From contig NZ_MZXW01000035.1 in assembly GCF_004123905.1 (NCBI RefSeq), positions 434,001 through 498,000 of the forward strand: a DNA stretch of 64,000 nucleotides, in the 5' to 3' direction. Below the pieces are notes generated by a model that did no database searches, was not told the DNA's origin, and was given only the letters and a program-made list of their open reading frames with translations. A program made the translations under genes and the position numbers. Of this stretch, positions 35,730-45,400 are shown in pieces (position 1 is the first letter of the stretch; every line of letters begins with the position of its first letter). This DNA is from Bradyrhizobium betae (GTDB lineage Bacteria; Pseudomonadota; Alphaproteobacteria; Rhizobiales; Xanthobacteraceae).

Positions 35730-35758
35730 TTGACGTGAAATATCACGATTGAGATATT
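35730..35758 (+). promoter_or_regulatory. Predicted sigma-70 promoter with overlapping palindromic operator for gntR
   Basis: TTGACG (35730-35735), 17 bp, then GATATT (35753-35758) form a good promoter 25 bp before the GntR ATG. The palindrome CGTGA-AATA-TCACG (35734-35747) overlaps the -35 and spacer, an arrangement expected for autorepression by the GntR protein. The operator assignment is inferred. Confidence 0.6.
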
Positions 35759-35782
35759 AGGCACCAGAAGAGGCCAAATAAC

Positions 35783-36433
35783 ATGCTTTTGCGCGAAAAC
35801 ATCTACGATCAGCTTCGCTCTGATATTTTAGCATGCCGCCTCGCGCCGGGTGACGAAATGCGCGAGCAGGAGTTGGCCGAGCTCTATGAGGTGAGCCGGC
35901 AACCGGTCCGGGACGCGCTTCTGCGGCTGCAGCGCGAGCACCTCGTGACGGTGCAGCCGCGCCAGGGCTACCGGGTCACCCCGATCTCGCTGTCCGACGC
36001 CCGCGATCTCCTGCGCTTCCGTCTAGCGCTGGAGCCGGCCTGCGTTGCCGAGGCGATCGAGCGCGCGCCCGACAGCGTTCTGAAATCGCTCGACGAATTT
36101 CGCCGCTTCGCCGGCAACCACGAAGACTTCATCGCCTACAATCGCGGCTTTCACACCGCGCTCGCGCATGCGTCCGGCAATCGCCGCATGGCGACGGCTC
36201 TGTGCGACCTGATCGGCCAGGCCGACCGGCTGGTCCGCGTCAGCGTGTCCAATTTGAAAGGCCACGACCCCGCAAAGCTCGTCGCCGAGCACGTCGCCCT
36301 GATCGACGCCATGCAGAGCCGCGAGACCCGAACCGCCGCGCGCATCATCAAGGCCCATATCGGGGCCACCGAAAAACGGGTGCTGCCGGCGCTGAGGCGC
36401 AACGCCGTCATCGTCGAAGAGAGGTCATCATGA
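35783..36433 (+). CDS. GntR-family regulator, FadR subfamily (FCD domain)
   Basis: The 216-residue protein has a GntR winged helix at about 5-70 (IYDQLRSDILACRLAPGDEMREQELAELYEVSRQPVRDALLRLQREHLV). An all-helical FCD effector domain follows, with metal/ligand residues around FRLALEPACVAEAIE, FHTALAHASGN and EHVALIDAMQ. It likely senses an organic acid and represses the operon it heads. Its stop overlaps the aldehyde dehydrogenase start (ATGA), so regulator and enzyme are co-translated. Confidence 0.9.
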   Translation: MLLRENIYDQLRSDILACRLAPGDEMREQELAELYEVSRQPVRDALLRLQREHLVTVQPRQGYRVTPISLSDARDLLRFRLALEPACVAEAIERAPDSVLKSLDEFRRFAGNHEDFIAYNRGFHTALAHASGNRRMATALCDLIGQADRLVRVSVSNLKGHDPAKLVAEHVALIDAMQSRETRTAARIIKAHIGATEKRVLPALRRNAVIVEERSS

Positions 36434-37959
36434 ATATTTCCTCCAAGCCTGCGTCCATCGACGTCGAAATCCATGGTAACTTCATCGACGGGCGTGAGGT
36501 CGAAGCCGGCAACGGCGCGATGCTTGATGTCCGCAATCCAGCGACCGGCGACGTGATCGCCCGCATCCCCAATTCGACCGCCGAAGACATTGACCGCGCC
36601 ATGAAAAGCGCCCGCGCCGCGTTCGAAGGCAAGGCCTGGGGTGGCATGGACACGCGCACGCGGGCCAGGCTGGTGAACAAGCTCGCCGATGCGTTCGAGG
36701 CCAACCTCGACAGCCTGTACCGGCTGGAGACCCTCAACAACGGCCGCCCGATCAATGAAACCCGCGCCCAGCTTTCCCGCCTGCCCGATTTCTTCCGGTA
36801 CTTTGCTGGTGTTGCGCTCGCGCGCCGCGACTCCGTGATCCCCGTCGAAGGCGCGTATCTCAACTACACGCTCCGCACGCCGATCGGCATCGTCGCCAAT
36901 TGCACGCCGTTCAACCATCCGCTGATGATCCTGTGCAAGTCGCTCGCCGTGGTGCTGGCGACCGGATGTGTCACGGTGGTCAAGCCGTCCGAATACACGC
37001 CGCTGACGACCTTGAAGCTCGCGCAGATCTTCACCGAAGCGGGCCTTCCGCCCGGCGTCTTCAACATCGTGCTCGGCCTTGGCCAAAACGCCGGCAAGAT
37101 GCTGGCCGAGCATGGCGACATCAACAAGCTGGTCCTGACCGGCGGCACCGAGGCAGGCCGCATCGCCGGCAGCGCGGCCGCAAAGGTGTTTGCGCATCAG
37201 ACCATGGAGCTTGGCGGCAAGACGCCGGTGATGGTGTTCGACGATTTCGACGTCGACCGCGCCGTCAACTACGCCGCGTTCGGCGCCTTCATCGGCGCCG
37301 GCCAGACCTGCGTCTGCGCCTCGCGCCATATCGTCCAGGCCTCGATCTACGACGAGTTCGTCGAGAAGCTGCAGGCCAAGACCCGCACCATCCGCGTCGG
37401 CGATCCCTTCGATGCGAGCACGCAGATGGGCCCCGTGATCTCCGCCCGGCAGCGCGACCGTGTTCTCGCCTACGTGGGCTACGGTCATGCCGACGGCGCG
37501 CGTCTCGTCACCGGCGGCGTTGCCGCGAAGGTACCGGGTCACGACAACGGCTATTTCGTTGAGCCGACCGTGTTCGCCGACGTCAGATCCGACATGCGCA
37601 TCTTCCAGGAGGAAGTGTTCGGGCCCTTCACCTCGGTGACGCCGTTCAAGGACGAGGCCGATGCGCTGCGGCTGGCCAACGACTCGCCGTTTGGGCTTGC
37701 TGCCGCGATCCGCACCCGCGACGTCGCCCGCGCCCATCGTGTCGCGGCGTCGGTCAAGGCCGGCATCGTCTGGATCAACGATCACCACCGGCTCGATCCG
37801 GCCTCGCCCTGGGGCGGCGTCGACGAGTCCGGCATCGGCCGCGAATGCGGCACCGAGAGTTTTAACGACCACTTCAACACCAAGAGCGTGATGGTCGCGA
37901 CCCACGAGCAGCCATTCGACTGGTATCGCGACACGGCCAACCAGAAGCGACTGAACTAG
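36430..37959 (+). CDS. NAD(P)-dependent aldehyde dehydrogenase
   Basis: This 509-residue aldehyde dehydrogenase has the cofactor region (NCTPFNHPLMILCKSLAVVLATGC; VLTGGTEAGRIA), general-base Glu in TMELGGKTPV and catalytic Cys in GAGQTCVCASR. It oxidises an aldehyde to the acid, and resembles the betaine-, gamma-aminobutyraldehyde or hydroxymuconic-semialdehyde-type group. The open frame extends upstream, but the ATG overlapping the gntR stop gives the family-typical length. Downstream after 75 bp lies an MFS transporter for acids, suggesting an uptake and oxidation unit. Confidence 0.9.
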   Translation: MNISSKPASIDVEIHGNFIDGREVEAGNGAMLDVRNPATGDVIARIPNSTAEDIDRAMKSARAAFEGKAWGGMDTRTRARLVNKLADAFEANLDSLYRLETLNNGRPINETRAQLSRLPDFFRYFAGVALARRDSVIPVEGAYLNYTLRTPIGIVANCTPFNHPLMILCKSLAVVLATGCVTVVKPSEYTPLTTLKLAQIFTEAGLPPGVFNIVLGLGQNAGKMLAEHGDINKLVLTGGTEAGRIAGSAAAKVFAHQTMELGGKTPVMVFDDFDVDRAVNYAAFGAFIGAGQTCVCASRHIVQASIYDEFVEKLQAKTRTIRVGDPFDASTQMGPVISARQRDRVLAYVGYGHADGARLVTGGVAAKVPGHDNGYFVEPTVFADVRSDMRIFQEEVFGPFTSVTPFKDEADALRLANDSPFGLAAAIRTRDVARAHRVAASVKAGIVWINDHHRLDPASPWGGVDESGIGRECGTESFNDHFNTKSVMVATHEQPFDWYRDTANQKRLN

Positions 37960-38034
37960 CCAGACACGACCAGCGGCAGATCGCTCATAGAAGGCGGCCG
38001 CATCAACCAGAATAACAGTCAGGGGAGAGCGTAT

Positions 38035-39402
38035 ATGTCGACACCGGTAAACGCAGGCAGCCGTCTCGATCGGCTGCCGATCGGGCCATTCCATCGCCGC
38101 ATCATGCTGCTGATCGGCATCGGCATGTTTTTCGATGGCTTCGACATCTACATCGCCGGCACCGTGCTCAGCGTCACGCTGAAGACGGGCTTTTCGACCC
38201 TCGCACAGAACGCTGTTTTCATCTCCGCGACCTTCGTCGGCATGATGCTGGGATCGTTCGGCACCGGCTTCCTCGGCGACCGCTACGGACGCCGCTTCAC
38301 CTATCAATTCAATTTGCTCCTCTTCGGCATCGCTTCGCTCGCCGCGGCGTTCTCGCCAAACATGGCCTTTCTGATCGCCTGCCGCTTCGTGATGGGCGTC
38401 GGTCTTGGCGCCGAGAACGTCGTCGGTTATTCGACGATGACGGAATTCGTGCCCGCGCGCACCCGCGGCAAATGGCTCGGCTTCACGACCGTGTGCGTCG
38501 TCACCGGTTTGCCCGTGGCGCTGTTGATTGCGTCCGTGGTGGTGCCGCAATTCGGCTGGCGCTCGATGTTCGTGCTCGGCGGCGTCGGCGCCCTGGTGGT
38601 TTGGTACATGCGCAAGTCGCTGCCGGAATCGCCGCGCTGGCTGGAAGCGGTGGGGCGCACCGCAGAAGCGGAAGCGCTGATGCAAGCCATCGAGAAGGAG
38701 GCGGCGCAAGGCCAACCCTTGCCTGCTCCCTCGCCCGTCCTGCCGGCGCCGGTCTCCGCCGATCTCGGCACGCTGTTCACCGCGCCTTTGCTGTCGCGGA
38801 TGATCGTCGGCGCCGTCTGCCTGATCACGATCAACACCCTGCTCTATGGTTTCGTGACCTGGCTGCCCGTATTCTTCGTTAAGCAGGGCCTCTCGATCGC
38901 GACCTCGTTCGGCTATTCGCTGCTGATGGCACTCGGCGCCCCCGTCGGCTCGGCCATCGGTGCATTGACCGCCGACCGCTGGGGCCGCAAACCCACCATC
39001 ATCGGCGCGTCCCTTGTCACGGTGGCGCTGGGCATCCTCTACCCCATGATCTCGGATCCGATCCTGCTGCCGGCGGTGGGCTTTGCGCTGACGGTGCCGA
39101 TCTACGTCCTGGTCGCGCTCCTGTTCGGCATCTACATCCCCGAACTGTTTCCGACCGAGGTCCGCCTGCGCGCGTCCGGCATCGTCAACACGCTGGGGCG
39201 CGGCGCCACCATCGTCACGCCGTTCCTCGTGGTGTCGCTGTTCGAGTCGCGCGGCGTGGCCGGCGTGATGGCGCTGATGATTGGTCTCTTGGTGGTGCAG
39301 ATCATCACGGTCTGGGCGCTGGGCATCGAGCCCAGGCATCGCAGCCTCGAGGAGCTGAAGGCCGAGGAAACGGCGGCACCGGTTCTCAAGGAAGCGTCCT
39401 GA
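38035..39402 (+). CDS. MFS transporter (aromatic acid/organic acid:H+ symporter-like)
   Basis: The 455-residue protein has 12 predicted helices, the AAHS-type helix-1 motif FFDGFDIYIAGTVL and the motif-A loop GFLGDRYGRRFTYQ, repeated in the second half (GALTADRWGRKPTII). Such symporters import aromatic or small organic acids. AGGGGAG precedes the ATG. With the upstream GntR and aldehyde dehydrogenase it likely forms one catabolic unit, and a stem-loop follows it. Confidence 0.87.
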   Translation: MSTPVNAGSRLDRLPIGPFHRRIMLLIGIGMFFDGFDIYIAGTVLSVTLKTGFSTLAQNAVFISATFVGMMLGSFGTGFLGDRYGRRFTYQFNLLLFGIASLAAAFSPNMAFLIACRFVMGVGLGAENVVGYSTMTEFVPARTRGKWLGFTTVCVVTGLPVALLIASVVVPQFGWRSMFVLGGVGALVVWYMRKSLPESPRWLEAVGRTAEAEALMQAIEKEAAQGQPLPAPSPVLPAPVSADLGTLFTAPLLSRMIVGAVCLITINTLLYGFVTWLPVFFVKQGLSIATSFGYSLLMALGAPVGSAIGALTADRWGRKPTIIGASLVTVALGILYPMISDPILLPAVGFALTVPIYVLVALLFGIYIPELFPTEVRLRASGIVNTLGRGATIVTPFLVVSLFESRGVAGVMALMIGLLVVQIITVWALGIEPRHRSLEELKAEETAAPVLKEAS

Positions 39403-39424
39403 CGATTGGTGGCCTGCACTGCGG

Positions 39425-39450
39425 ACGCTCCGATGCTCACATCGGAGCGT
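39425..39450 (+). terminator. Stem-loop after the MFS gene
   Basis: ACGCTCCGATG-ctca-CATCGGAGCGT is a perfect 11-bp stem with a 4-nt loop, 22 bp after the MFS stop. There is no U-tract, so it may terminate weakly or protect the 3' end. The rest of the gap to the next gene (39451-39645) has nothing recognisable. Confidence 0.55.
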
Positions 39451-39645
39451 CATACGTTGCTGCGCTCACTGATCGCGACCTCATTCCGCGCCGATCGCGC
39501 CTCGAGCGCAGCACGCGACGTTGGCCCCCAGCCGCCGCGAAAAATCCGGGCCGGCGAGGTTGCCTCCGCGATCTCAGTTTGCACAATGCCATGCTTGGCC
39601 AGCCGATGGATCGAGCCCGGCAGACTTCGGCAATCGAGGTGAGAA

Positions 39646-40230
39646 ATGAGTTTCCGCAGAAGTGATGGTGTGTGGCTAAATGAACCGGAACGATGGACGG
39701 CAGAGGGCGATAGTCTCCGGATCGTCACTGACAAAGGCTCCGACTTCTGGCGCGAAACCCACTACGGCTTCAATCGCGACAGCGGGCATTTCCTGGGCTT
39801 TCCAACCGGCGCGGCGTTCACCGCCAGTTTGCGCGTTCAGGGTCAGTTCCAGGCGCTCTACGATCAGGCGGGCATCATGGTGCGCATCGACGCGCACCAT
39901 TGGGTCAAGGCCGGGATCGAACTCTCGGACGGCCGCGCCATGCTCGCGAGCGTGCTAACGGATGGGCGATCGGACTGGGCAACGGCGCCCTATGAGCATG
40001 ACGCCGGTGACTTCTGGATGCGCGCAACCGTCGCCGACGGCGTCCTTCGTCTGCAAGTTTCGGCCGACGGCAAGTACTGGCCTCTCACGCGGCTCGCGCC
40101 GTTTCCGAGCGCAAGCTCATACCTTGTGGGGCCGATGGCCTGCACACCCGAACGCGCGGGGCTCGAAGTCGTATTCTCGACGTTTCGTCTAACACCGCCG
40201 CTTGGAAAGGACCTGCACGACCTGAGCTGA
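39646..40230 (+). CDS. DUF1349 family protein (concanavalin-like fold)
   Basis: The 194-residue cytosolic protein has DUF1349 hallmarks: a DFWRETHYGF segment, ALYDQAGIMVRIDAHHWVKAGIELSDG and FWMRATVADGVLRLQVSADGKYW. The fold is a lectin/glucanase-like beta sandwich; family proteins (e.g. yeast YIL-type 'regulation of enolase protein 1') have no settled biochemical role. CGAGGTGAG precedes the ATG. It stands alone, convergent with the TetR gene 34 bp on. Confidence 0.85.
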   Translation: MSFRRSDGVWLNEPERWTAEGDSLRIVTDKGSDFWRETHYGFNRDSGHFLGFPTGAAFTASLRVQGQFQALYDQAGIMVRIDAHHWVKAGIELSDGRAMLASVLTDGRSDWATAPYEHDAGDFWMRATVADGVLRLQVSADGKYWPLTRLAPFPSASSYLVGPMACTPERAGLEVVFSTFRLTPPLGKDLHDLS

Positions 40231-40264
40231 GCGGTTACCAGGCCCCGAGCGCGCAGATGATCGT

Positions 40265-40894
40265 TCACCCACGGAGACCTGCCACTCGCCTCTCCTCAGC
40301 CGCCGACTGCGCCTCGACCGCCTGCACGGCGACATCGGCAACTTGCCGCAGCGCTTCACGATCCGCGCCTGACGACGCCATCACGCCCATGCCGACTGCC
40401 ACTGCCGAGACATAGCGCGCCAACGCGGCGGGATCCGCGCTCTCCTTGAGATCGCCTTCCGCCTTAGCGCGAACAAAGCGGTCGCGAAGCTGGTCTTCGT
40501 TCTGGGCACGGCGGGCGGCGAGTTCGAAGGGCACGTTTTCGGAGCCGGTGCCGCAGGCGATGCCGCCCTGCACCAGCAGGCAGCCGGGCGGATTGGCGGG
40601 ATCGGTCTGCTTGTCGGCGATGCCCATCAGCATCCGCTCGGCAACCTCGCGGGCGGTCGGTGCGGCCACCACCTCGTCCATCCAGACGCCGCGCAATTTG
40701 GTGTAGCGGTCGAGCGCGGCCTTCAGCAGGCCTTCCTTATTGCCGAAGCAGGCGTAGAGGCTCGGGGGGTTGATGCCCATGGCCTCGGTCAGCTGGGCAA
40801 TGGTGGCGCCCTCATAGCCATGGCGCCAAAACACTTCCATCGCCTGGTCCAACGCCATTTCAGCGTCGAATTCGCGGGGGCGTCCCATGCCCAT
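40265..40894 (-). CDS. TetR-family regulator of the divergent RND pump
   Basis: The 209-residue repressor has the TetR helix-turn-helix (GRPREFDAEMALDQAMEVFWRHGYEGATIAQLTEAMGINPPSLYACFGNKEGLLKAAL split over residues 3-60) and an all-helical ligand-binding domain with conserved CLLVQGGIACG. GGAGAAC precedes the ATG at 40894. It is divergent from the adaptor gene of an RND pump. Two similar palindromes in the gap are its likely operators, so a pump substrate probably relieves repression. Confidence 0.9.
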   Translation of the reverse strand: MGMGRPREFDAEMALDQAMEVFWRHGYEGATIAQLTEAMGINPPSLYACFGNKEGLLKAALDRYTKLRGVWMDEVVAAPTAREVAERMLMGIADKQTDPANPPGCLLVQGGIACGTGSENVPFELAARRAQNEDQLRDRFVRAKAEGDLKESADPAALARYVSAVAVGMGVMASSGADREALRQVADVAVQAVEAQSAAEERRVAGLRG

Positions 40895-41012
40895 GTGCCT
40901 GTTCTCCTTGGAATCGGCGCCGTCCCTCAACCTAACACCCGACCCTATCTATTTGTTCTCACTTTATTTTCTGTTCCGCTTGCCAACTCTTGCGGTAAGC
41001 GGCTACAATTTT

Positions 41013-41079
41013 CTTAGTGAACGGTACATAAGTATCTTGCGCTGCGATATCCAGATCCACATCTGTAGTGAACACTACA
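41013..41079. promoter_or_regulatory. Two TetR-type operators in the tetR-RND gap
   Basis: TGTAGTG-AA-CACTACA (41064-41079) is a perfect 7-2-7 palindrome. CTTAGTGAACGGTACA (41013-41028) matches it at 12 of 16 positions, 51 bp upstream. The proximal site is also bracketed by CCAGAT (41051-41056) and ATCTGG (41081-41086), a second nested inverted repeat. The proximal site lies 17 bp before the adaptor ATG, suited to repression. Confidence 0.68.
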
Positions 41080-41095
41080 TATCTGGAGCGCGCAA

Positions 41096-42337
41096 ATGCC
41101 CCCGTCCCAAAACACCTCTCGCCCGGGCCGTGTCCGCCGTCTTCTCGGCGGCGTCGCCATCGTGGGCGTCCTCGCCGCAGCCGGCTCGATCGCGACCGGC
41201 CACTACTTCCGTGCAGCCCAGGCGACGGCAACGGCCGCCGCGGCTGAACAAGCCGTGCCCGTCACCGTCGCGTTGATCGAACCCAAGCAGACCGTGCTGT
41301 GGGACGATTTTTCGGGCCGGCTCGAGGCCATCCAGCGCGTCGAGCTTCGCCCGCGCGTTGCGGGTGCGATCCTCTCGACCAATTTTACTGAAGGCGCGCT
41401 GGTGAAGGCCGGTGACGTGCTCTTCAAGATCGATCCGGCGCCTTACGCGGCCGAGGTCGACAAGGCCGCCGCCCAGCTCGAGGCTGCGAAAGCGCGCGTC
41501 GTCTTCACCCAGAGCGAGCTCGAGCGCGGCGCGCAGCTGGTCGGTAACGCCGTGGTCACGCGGCGTGACTATGACCAGCGCGACAACGCCAATCGCGAAG
41601 CCATCGCGAATGTGAAGGCAGCCGAAGCGACGCTCCAGACCGCAAAGCTCAATCTCGACTACACCGAGGTGCGCGCGCCCGTGGACGGCCGCGTCGGCAA
41701 GTTCGAGATCACCGTCGGCAACCTCGTCGCCGCCGGCACCGCCTCGCCGGTCCTGACCTCGCTGGTCTCGGTCAATCCGATCTACGCCTCGTTCGATGCG
41801 GATGAAGAAGTGGTGTTGCGCGCACTGAACTCGATCGCAGACGCTTCCGGGCAGCGCGGCAAGCTCGACCAGATCCCGGTGGAGATGGCGACGTCGGGCG
41901 GCCTCTCGGCGAAGGGCCACATCCAGCTCATCGACAACCAGGTCAACGGCCAGAGCGGCACCATCCGCGTCCGCGCGGTGTTCCGGAACGACGACGGGCG
42001 TCTCATCCCCGGCCAGTTCGCCCGTGTGCGCATGGGCCAGCCCAAGCAGCAGGCGCTGGTGATGATCGACGAACGCGCGATCGGCACCGACCAGGACAAG
42101 AAGTTCGTGATGGCGGTCGGTGACGACAGCCGCGCCGTCTATCGTCCGATCACGCTTGGTGGCGCTGTCGACGGTCTTCGCATTGTCACCACGGGCCTGA
42201 AGCCCGGCGACCGCATCGTGGTCAACGGCTTGCAGCGCGTGCGTCCCGGCGCCCTCCTCAAGACGGAGGTCGCCGCGATGGGCGCGCGTGGGCAGCAGGC
42301 ATCGAACCACAGCGACCAGGACGTGGTGCAACGCTAG
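41096..42337 (+). CDS. RND efflux periplasmic adaptor (AcrA/MexA-like)
   Basis: The 413-residue protein has an N-terminal membrane segment (LLGGVAIVGVLAAAGSIATG), lipoyl motif halves (VELRPRVAGAILSTNFTEGALVKAGDVLFKIDP, and LDYTEVRAPVDGRVGKFEITVGNLV), an alpha-hairpin between them, and a beta-barrel region with the IDNQVNGQSGTIRVRAVFRNDDG motif. CTGGAG precedes the ATG. It is paired with the pump 133 bp downstream, with a strong hairpin in the gap. No outer-membrane factor gene follows. Confidence 0.92.
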   Translation: MPPSQNTSRPGRVRRLLGGVAIVGVLAAAGSIATGHYFRAAQATATAAAAEQAVPVTVALIEPKQTVLWDDFSGRLEAIQRVELRPRVAGAILSTNFTEGALVKAGDVLFKIDPAPYAAEVDKAAAQLEAAKARVVFTQSELERGAQLVGNAVVTRRDYDQRDNANREAIANVKAAEATLQTAKLNLDYTEVRAPVDGRVGKFEITVGNLVAAGTASPVLTSLVSVNPIYASFDADEEVVLRALNSIADASGQRGKLDQIPVEMATSGGLSAKGHIQLIDNQVNGQSGTIRVRAVFRNDDGRLIPGQFARVRMGQPKQQALVMIDERAIGTDQDKKFVMAVGDDSRAVYRPITLGGAVDGLRIVTTGLKPGDRIVVNGLQRVRPGALLKTEVAAMGARGQQASNHSDQDVVQR

Positions 42338-42343
42338 TTACCT

Positions 42344-42368
42344 CATTCCGGGCCGCGCGCCCGGAATG
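42344..42368 (+). terminator. Hairpin between adaptor and pump genes
   Basis: CATTCCGGGC-cgcgc-GCCCGGAATG is a perfect 10-bp stem with a 5-nt loop, beginning 6 bp after the adaptor stop and about 100 bp before the pump ATG. There is no U-tract. Within an operon this may reduce read-through or block 3' exonucleases to give more adaptor than pump. Confidence 0.5.
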
Positions 42369-42470
42369 ATCAAGTCATAACGACCAAGACATCGCATCCC
42401 GATTCCGGAGTCGCGGGCACAGCTCGCGTCCCGGTGACGGGAGAGCTGTCTCTCGCGCAGGGGCAAGGCC

Positions 42471-45400
42471 ATGAATCTCTCAAAATTCTTCATCGATCGT
42501 CCGATTTTCGCCGGCGTGCTGTCGGTCCTGATTTTCCTCGCGGGGCTGATCTCGCTGTTCGCAATGCCGATCTCGGAGTACCCCGATGTCGTGCCTCCCT
42601 CGGTGCTGGTGCGCGCGACCTATCCCGGCGCCAATCCCAAGGTGATCGCGGAGACGGTGGCAACACCGATCGAGGAGCAGATCAACGGCGTCGAAGGCAT
42701 GCTCTACATGTCGAGCCAGGCGACCACCGACGGCGCGATGACGCTGACGGTGACGTTCCGCCTCGGCACCGATCCTGACAAGGCGACGCAGCTGGTGCAG
42801 AACCGCGTGCAGCAGGCCGAGCCGCGCCTGCCCGCCGTGGTGCGCCAGCTCGGCATCATCACGAAGAAGTCGTCGCCCGACCTCACCATGGTCGTGCATT
42901 TGCTATCGCCGAACGGCCGTTACGACATGACGTATCTGCGTAACTACGCGGTGCTCAACGTCAAGGACCGGCTGGCGCGGATCGATGGCGTCGGCGACGT
43001 GCAGCTTTATGGTGCCGGCGACTATTCGATGCGGGTCTGGGTCGATCCGCAGAAGGCCGCCGAGCACGGCCTGACCGCCAGCGACATCGTCAAGGCGATC
43101 CAGGCGCAGAACGTCGAGGCCGCCGCCGGCGTGGTCGGCTCCTCCCCGAATGTCAGGGGTATCGATCTGCAAATGTCCGTCAATGCGGAAGGGCGGCTCG
43201 CCAACGAGGAGCAGTTCGGCGACATCGTGGTCAAGACCGGCACGCGCGGCGAAGTGGTGCGGCTGCGCGACGTCGCCCGCATCGAGCTTGGCGCTTCCGA
43301 ATACGGCCTGCGCTCGCTGCTCGACAACAAGCAGGCCGTCGCCATCCCGATCTTCCAGGCGCCCGGCTCCAATGCGCTCGAGATTTCCGATCACGTCCGC
43401 GCCACCATGGCCGAGATCAAGAAGAACATGCCGGAGGGCGTGTCCTACCAGATCGTCTACGACCCCACCCAGTTCGTGCGCTCCTCGATCGAGGCCGTGA
43501 TCCACACGCTGCTGGAGGCGATCGCGCTGGTGGTGCTGGTGGTGATCCTGTTCCTGCAGACCTGGCGCGCCTCGATCATTCCGCTGCTCGCGGTGCCGGT
43601 GTCAATCGTCGGCACGTTTGCAGTGATGCACCTGTTCGGCTTCTCCATCAACGCGCTCAGCCTGTTTGGCCTGGTGCTCGCGATCGGCATCGTGGTCGAT
43701 GATGCCATCGTCGTGGTCGAGAACGTCGAGCGCAACATCGAGGGCGGGCTGTCGCCGCGCGATGCCACCTACCAGGCGATGCGCGAAGTCTCGGGGCCGA
43801 TCATTGCGATTGCGATGGTGCTGATTGCGGTGTTCGTGCCGCTCGCCTTCATCTCCGGCCTCACCGGGCAGTTCTACAAGCAATTCGCGCTGACGATTGC
43901 GATCTCGACCGTGATCTCGGCCGTCAACTCGCTGACACTGTCGCCGGCGCTGTCGGCACTGCTGCTCAAGGGGCATAACGAGCCGAAGGACCGGCTGACG
44001 ATCATCATGGAAAAGGGCCTTGGCTGGTTCTTCCGCGGCTTCAACAAGGCCTTTACGCGCTCCTCGGAGAATTACAGCGGCACCGTCACCAAGGTGATCT
44101 CGGGCAAGGCCGCGGTGATGGGGCTCTATGTGGTGCTGGTCGGCGTGACCGCCTTCCTGTTCCAGCAAGTGCCTGGTGGATTCGTGCCGGGCCAGGACAA
44201 GCAATATCTGGTTGGCTTCTCGCGGTTGCCCGATGGTGCTGCGCTCGACCGCACCGAAGAAGTGATCCGCAAGATGAGCGACGTCGCGCTGACCCAGCCC
44301 GGTGTCGAGAGTTCGGTCGCGTTCCCGGGTCTGTCGATCGCCGGTTTCACCAACTCCTCCAACGCCGGCATCGTGTTCTCGACGCTGAAGCCATTCGACG
44401 AGCGCAAGGGTCCCGAACTGAGCGGCAATGCAATCGCCGCCGACCTCAACAAGAAATACGCCGGGATCCAGGAAGCCTTCATCGCCATGTTCCCGCCGCC
44501 GCCGGTCAACGGTCTCGGCACTATCGGCGGCTTCAAGCTGCAGATCGAGGACCGTGCCGGTCTCGGCTATGACGCGCTGAACGAGGCGACGAAAGCGTTC
44601 ATGGCGGCGATGCAGAAAGCGCCGGAGATCGCCGGCGTGTTCTCGAGCTTCCAGGTCAACGTGCCGCAGCTGTTCGCCGACATCGACCGCACCAAGGCGC
44701 TGCAGTTGGGCGTGCCCGTGACGGAAGTGTTCAACACGCTGCAGATCTATTTGGGGTCCTACTACGTCAACGACTTCAACAAATTCGGCCGCACCTACTC
44801 CGTCTACGTCCAGGCCGATGCGCCGTTCCGCGCGCGGGCCGACGACATCAGGCAGTTGAAGGTGCGCTCGTCCTCCGGCGACATGGTGCCGCTGTCGGCG
44901 CTGCTGAAGATCCGCCAGAGCGCGGGGCCCGAGCGCGCGATCCGCTACAACGGGTTCCTGTCGTCCGACATCAACGCGGCCGCCGCGCCCGGCTTCTCAT
45001 CGGGCCAGGCGCAGGAAGTCGCGACGCGGATCGCGGCGGAGACGTTGCCGCCAGGCTTTGCCTTCGAATGGACCGACCTGACCTATCAGGAGTTCATCGC
45101 CGGCAATTCCGGGCTCTGGGTGTTCCCGCTGGCGATCCTGCTGGTGTTCCTGGTGCTGGCCGCGCTCTATGAGAGCCTGACCCTGCCGCTCTCGATCATC
45201 ATGATCGTGCCGATGGGCCTGCTGGCGGCAATGTTCGGCGTCTGGATCTCCAAGGGCGACAACAACGTCTTCACCCAGATCGGCCTGATCGTGCTGGTGG
45301 GACTCTCGGCCAAGAACGCGATCCTGATCGTCGAATTCGCGCGCGAGCTCGAATTCGCCGGACGCACGCCGATCCGGGCTGCGATCGAGGCGAGCCGGCT

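Noticed and set aside
36151..39453. Long open frame of 1100 codons on the minus strand across gntR, aldehyde dehydrogenase and MFS genes
   Set aside because: Antisense to three genes with clear family motifs; composition is His/Arg/Asp-rich, typical of a reverse-frame artefact in high-GC DNA.
39406..39642. 78-codon ORF between the MFS and DUF1349 genes
   Set aside because: It spans the perfect stem-loop at 39425-39450, lacks a ribosome site and has an Arg/Ser/Ala-rich shadow-like composition.
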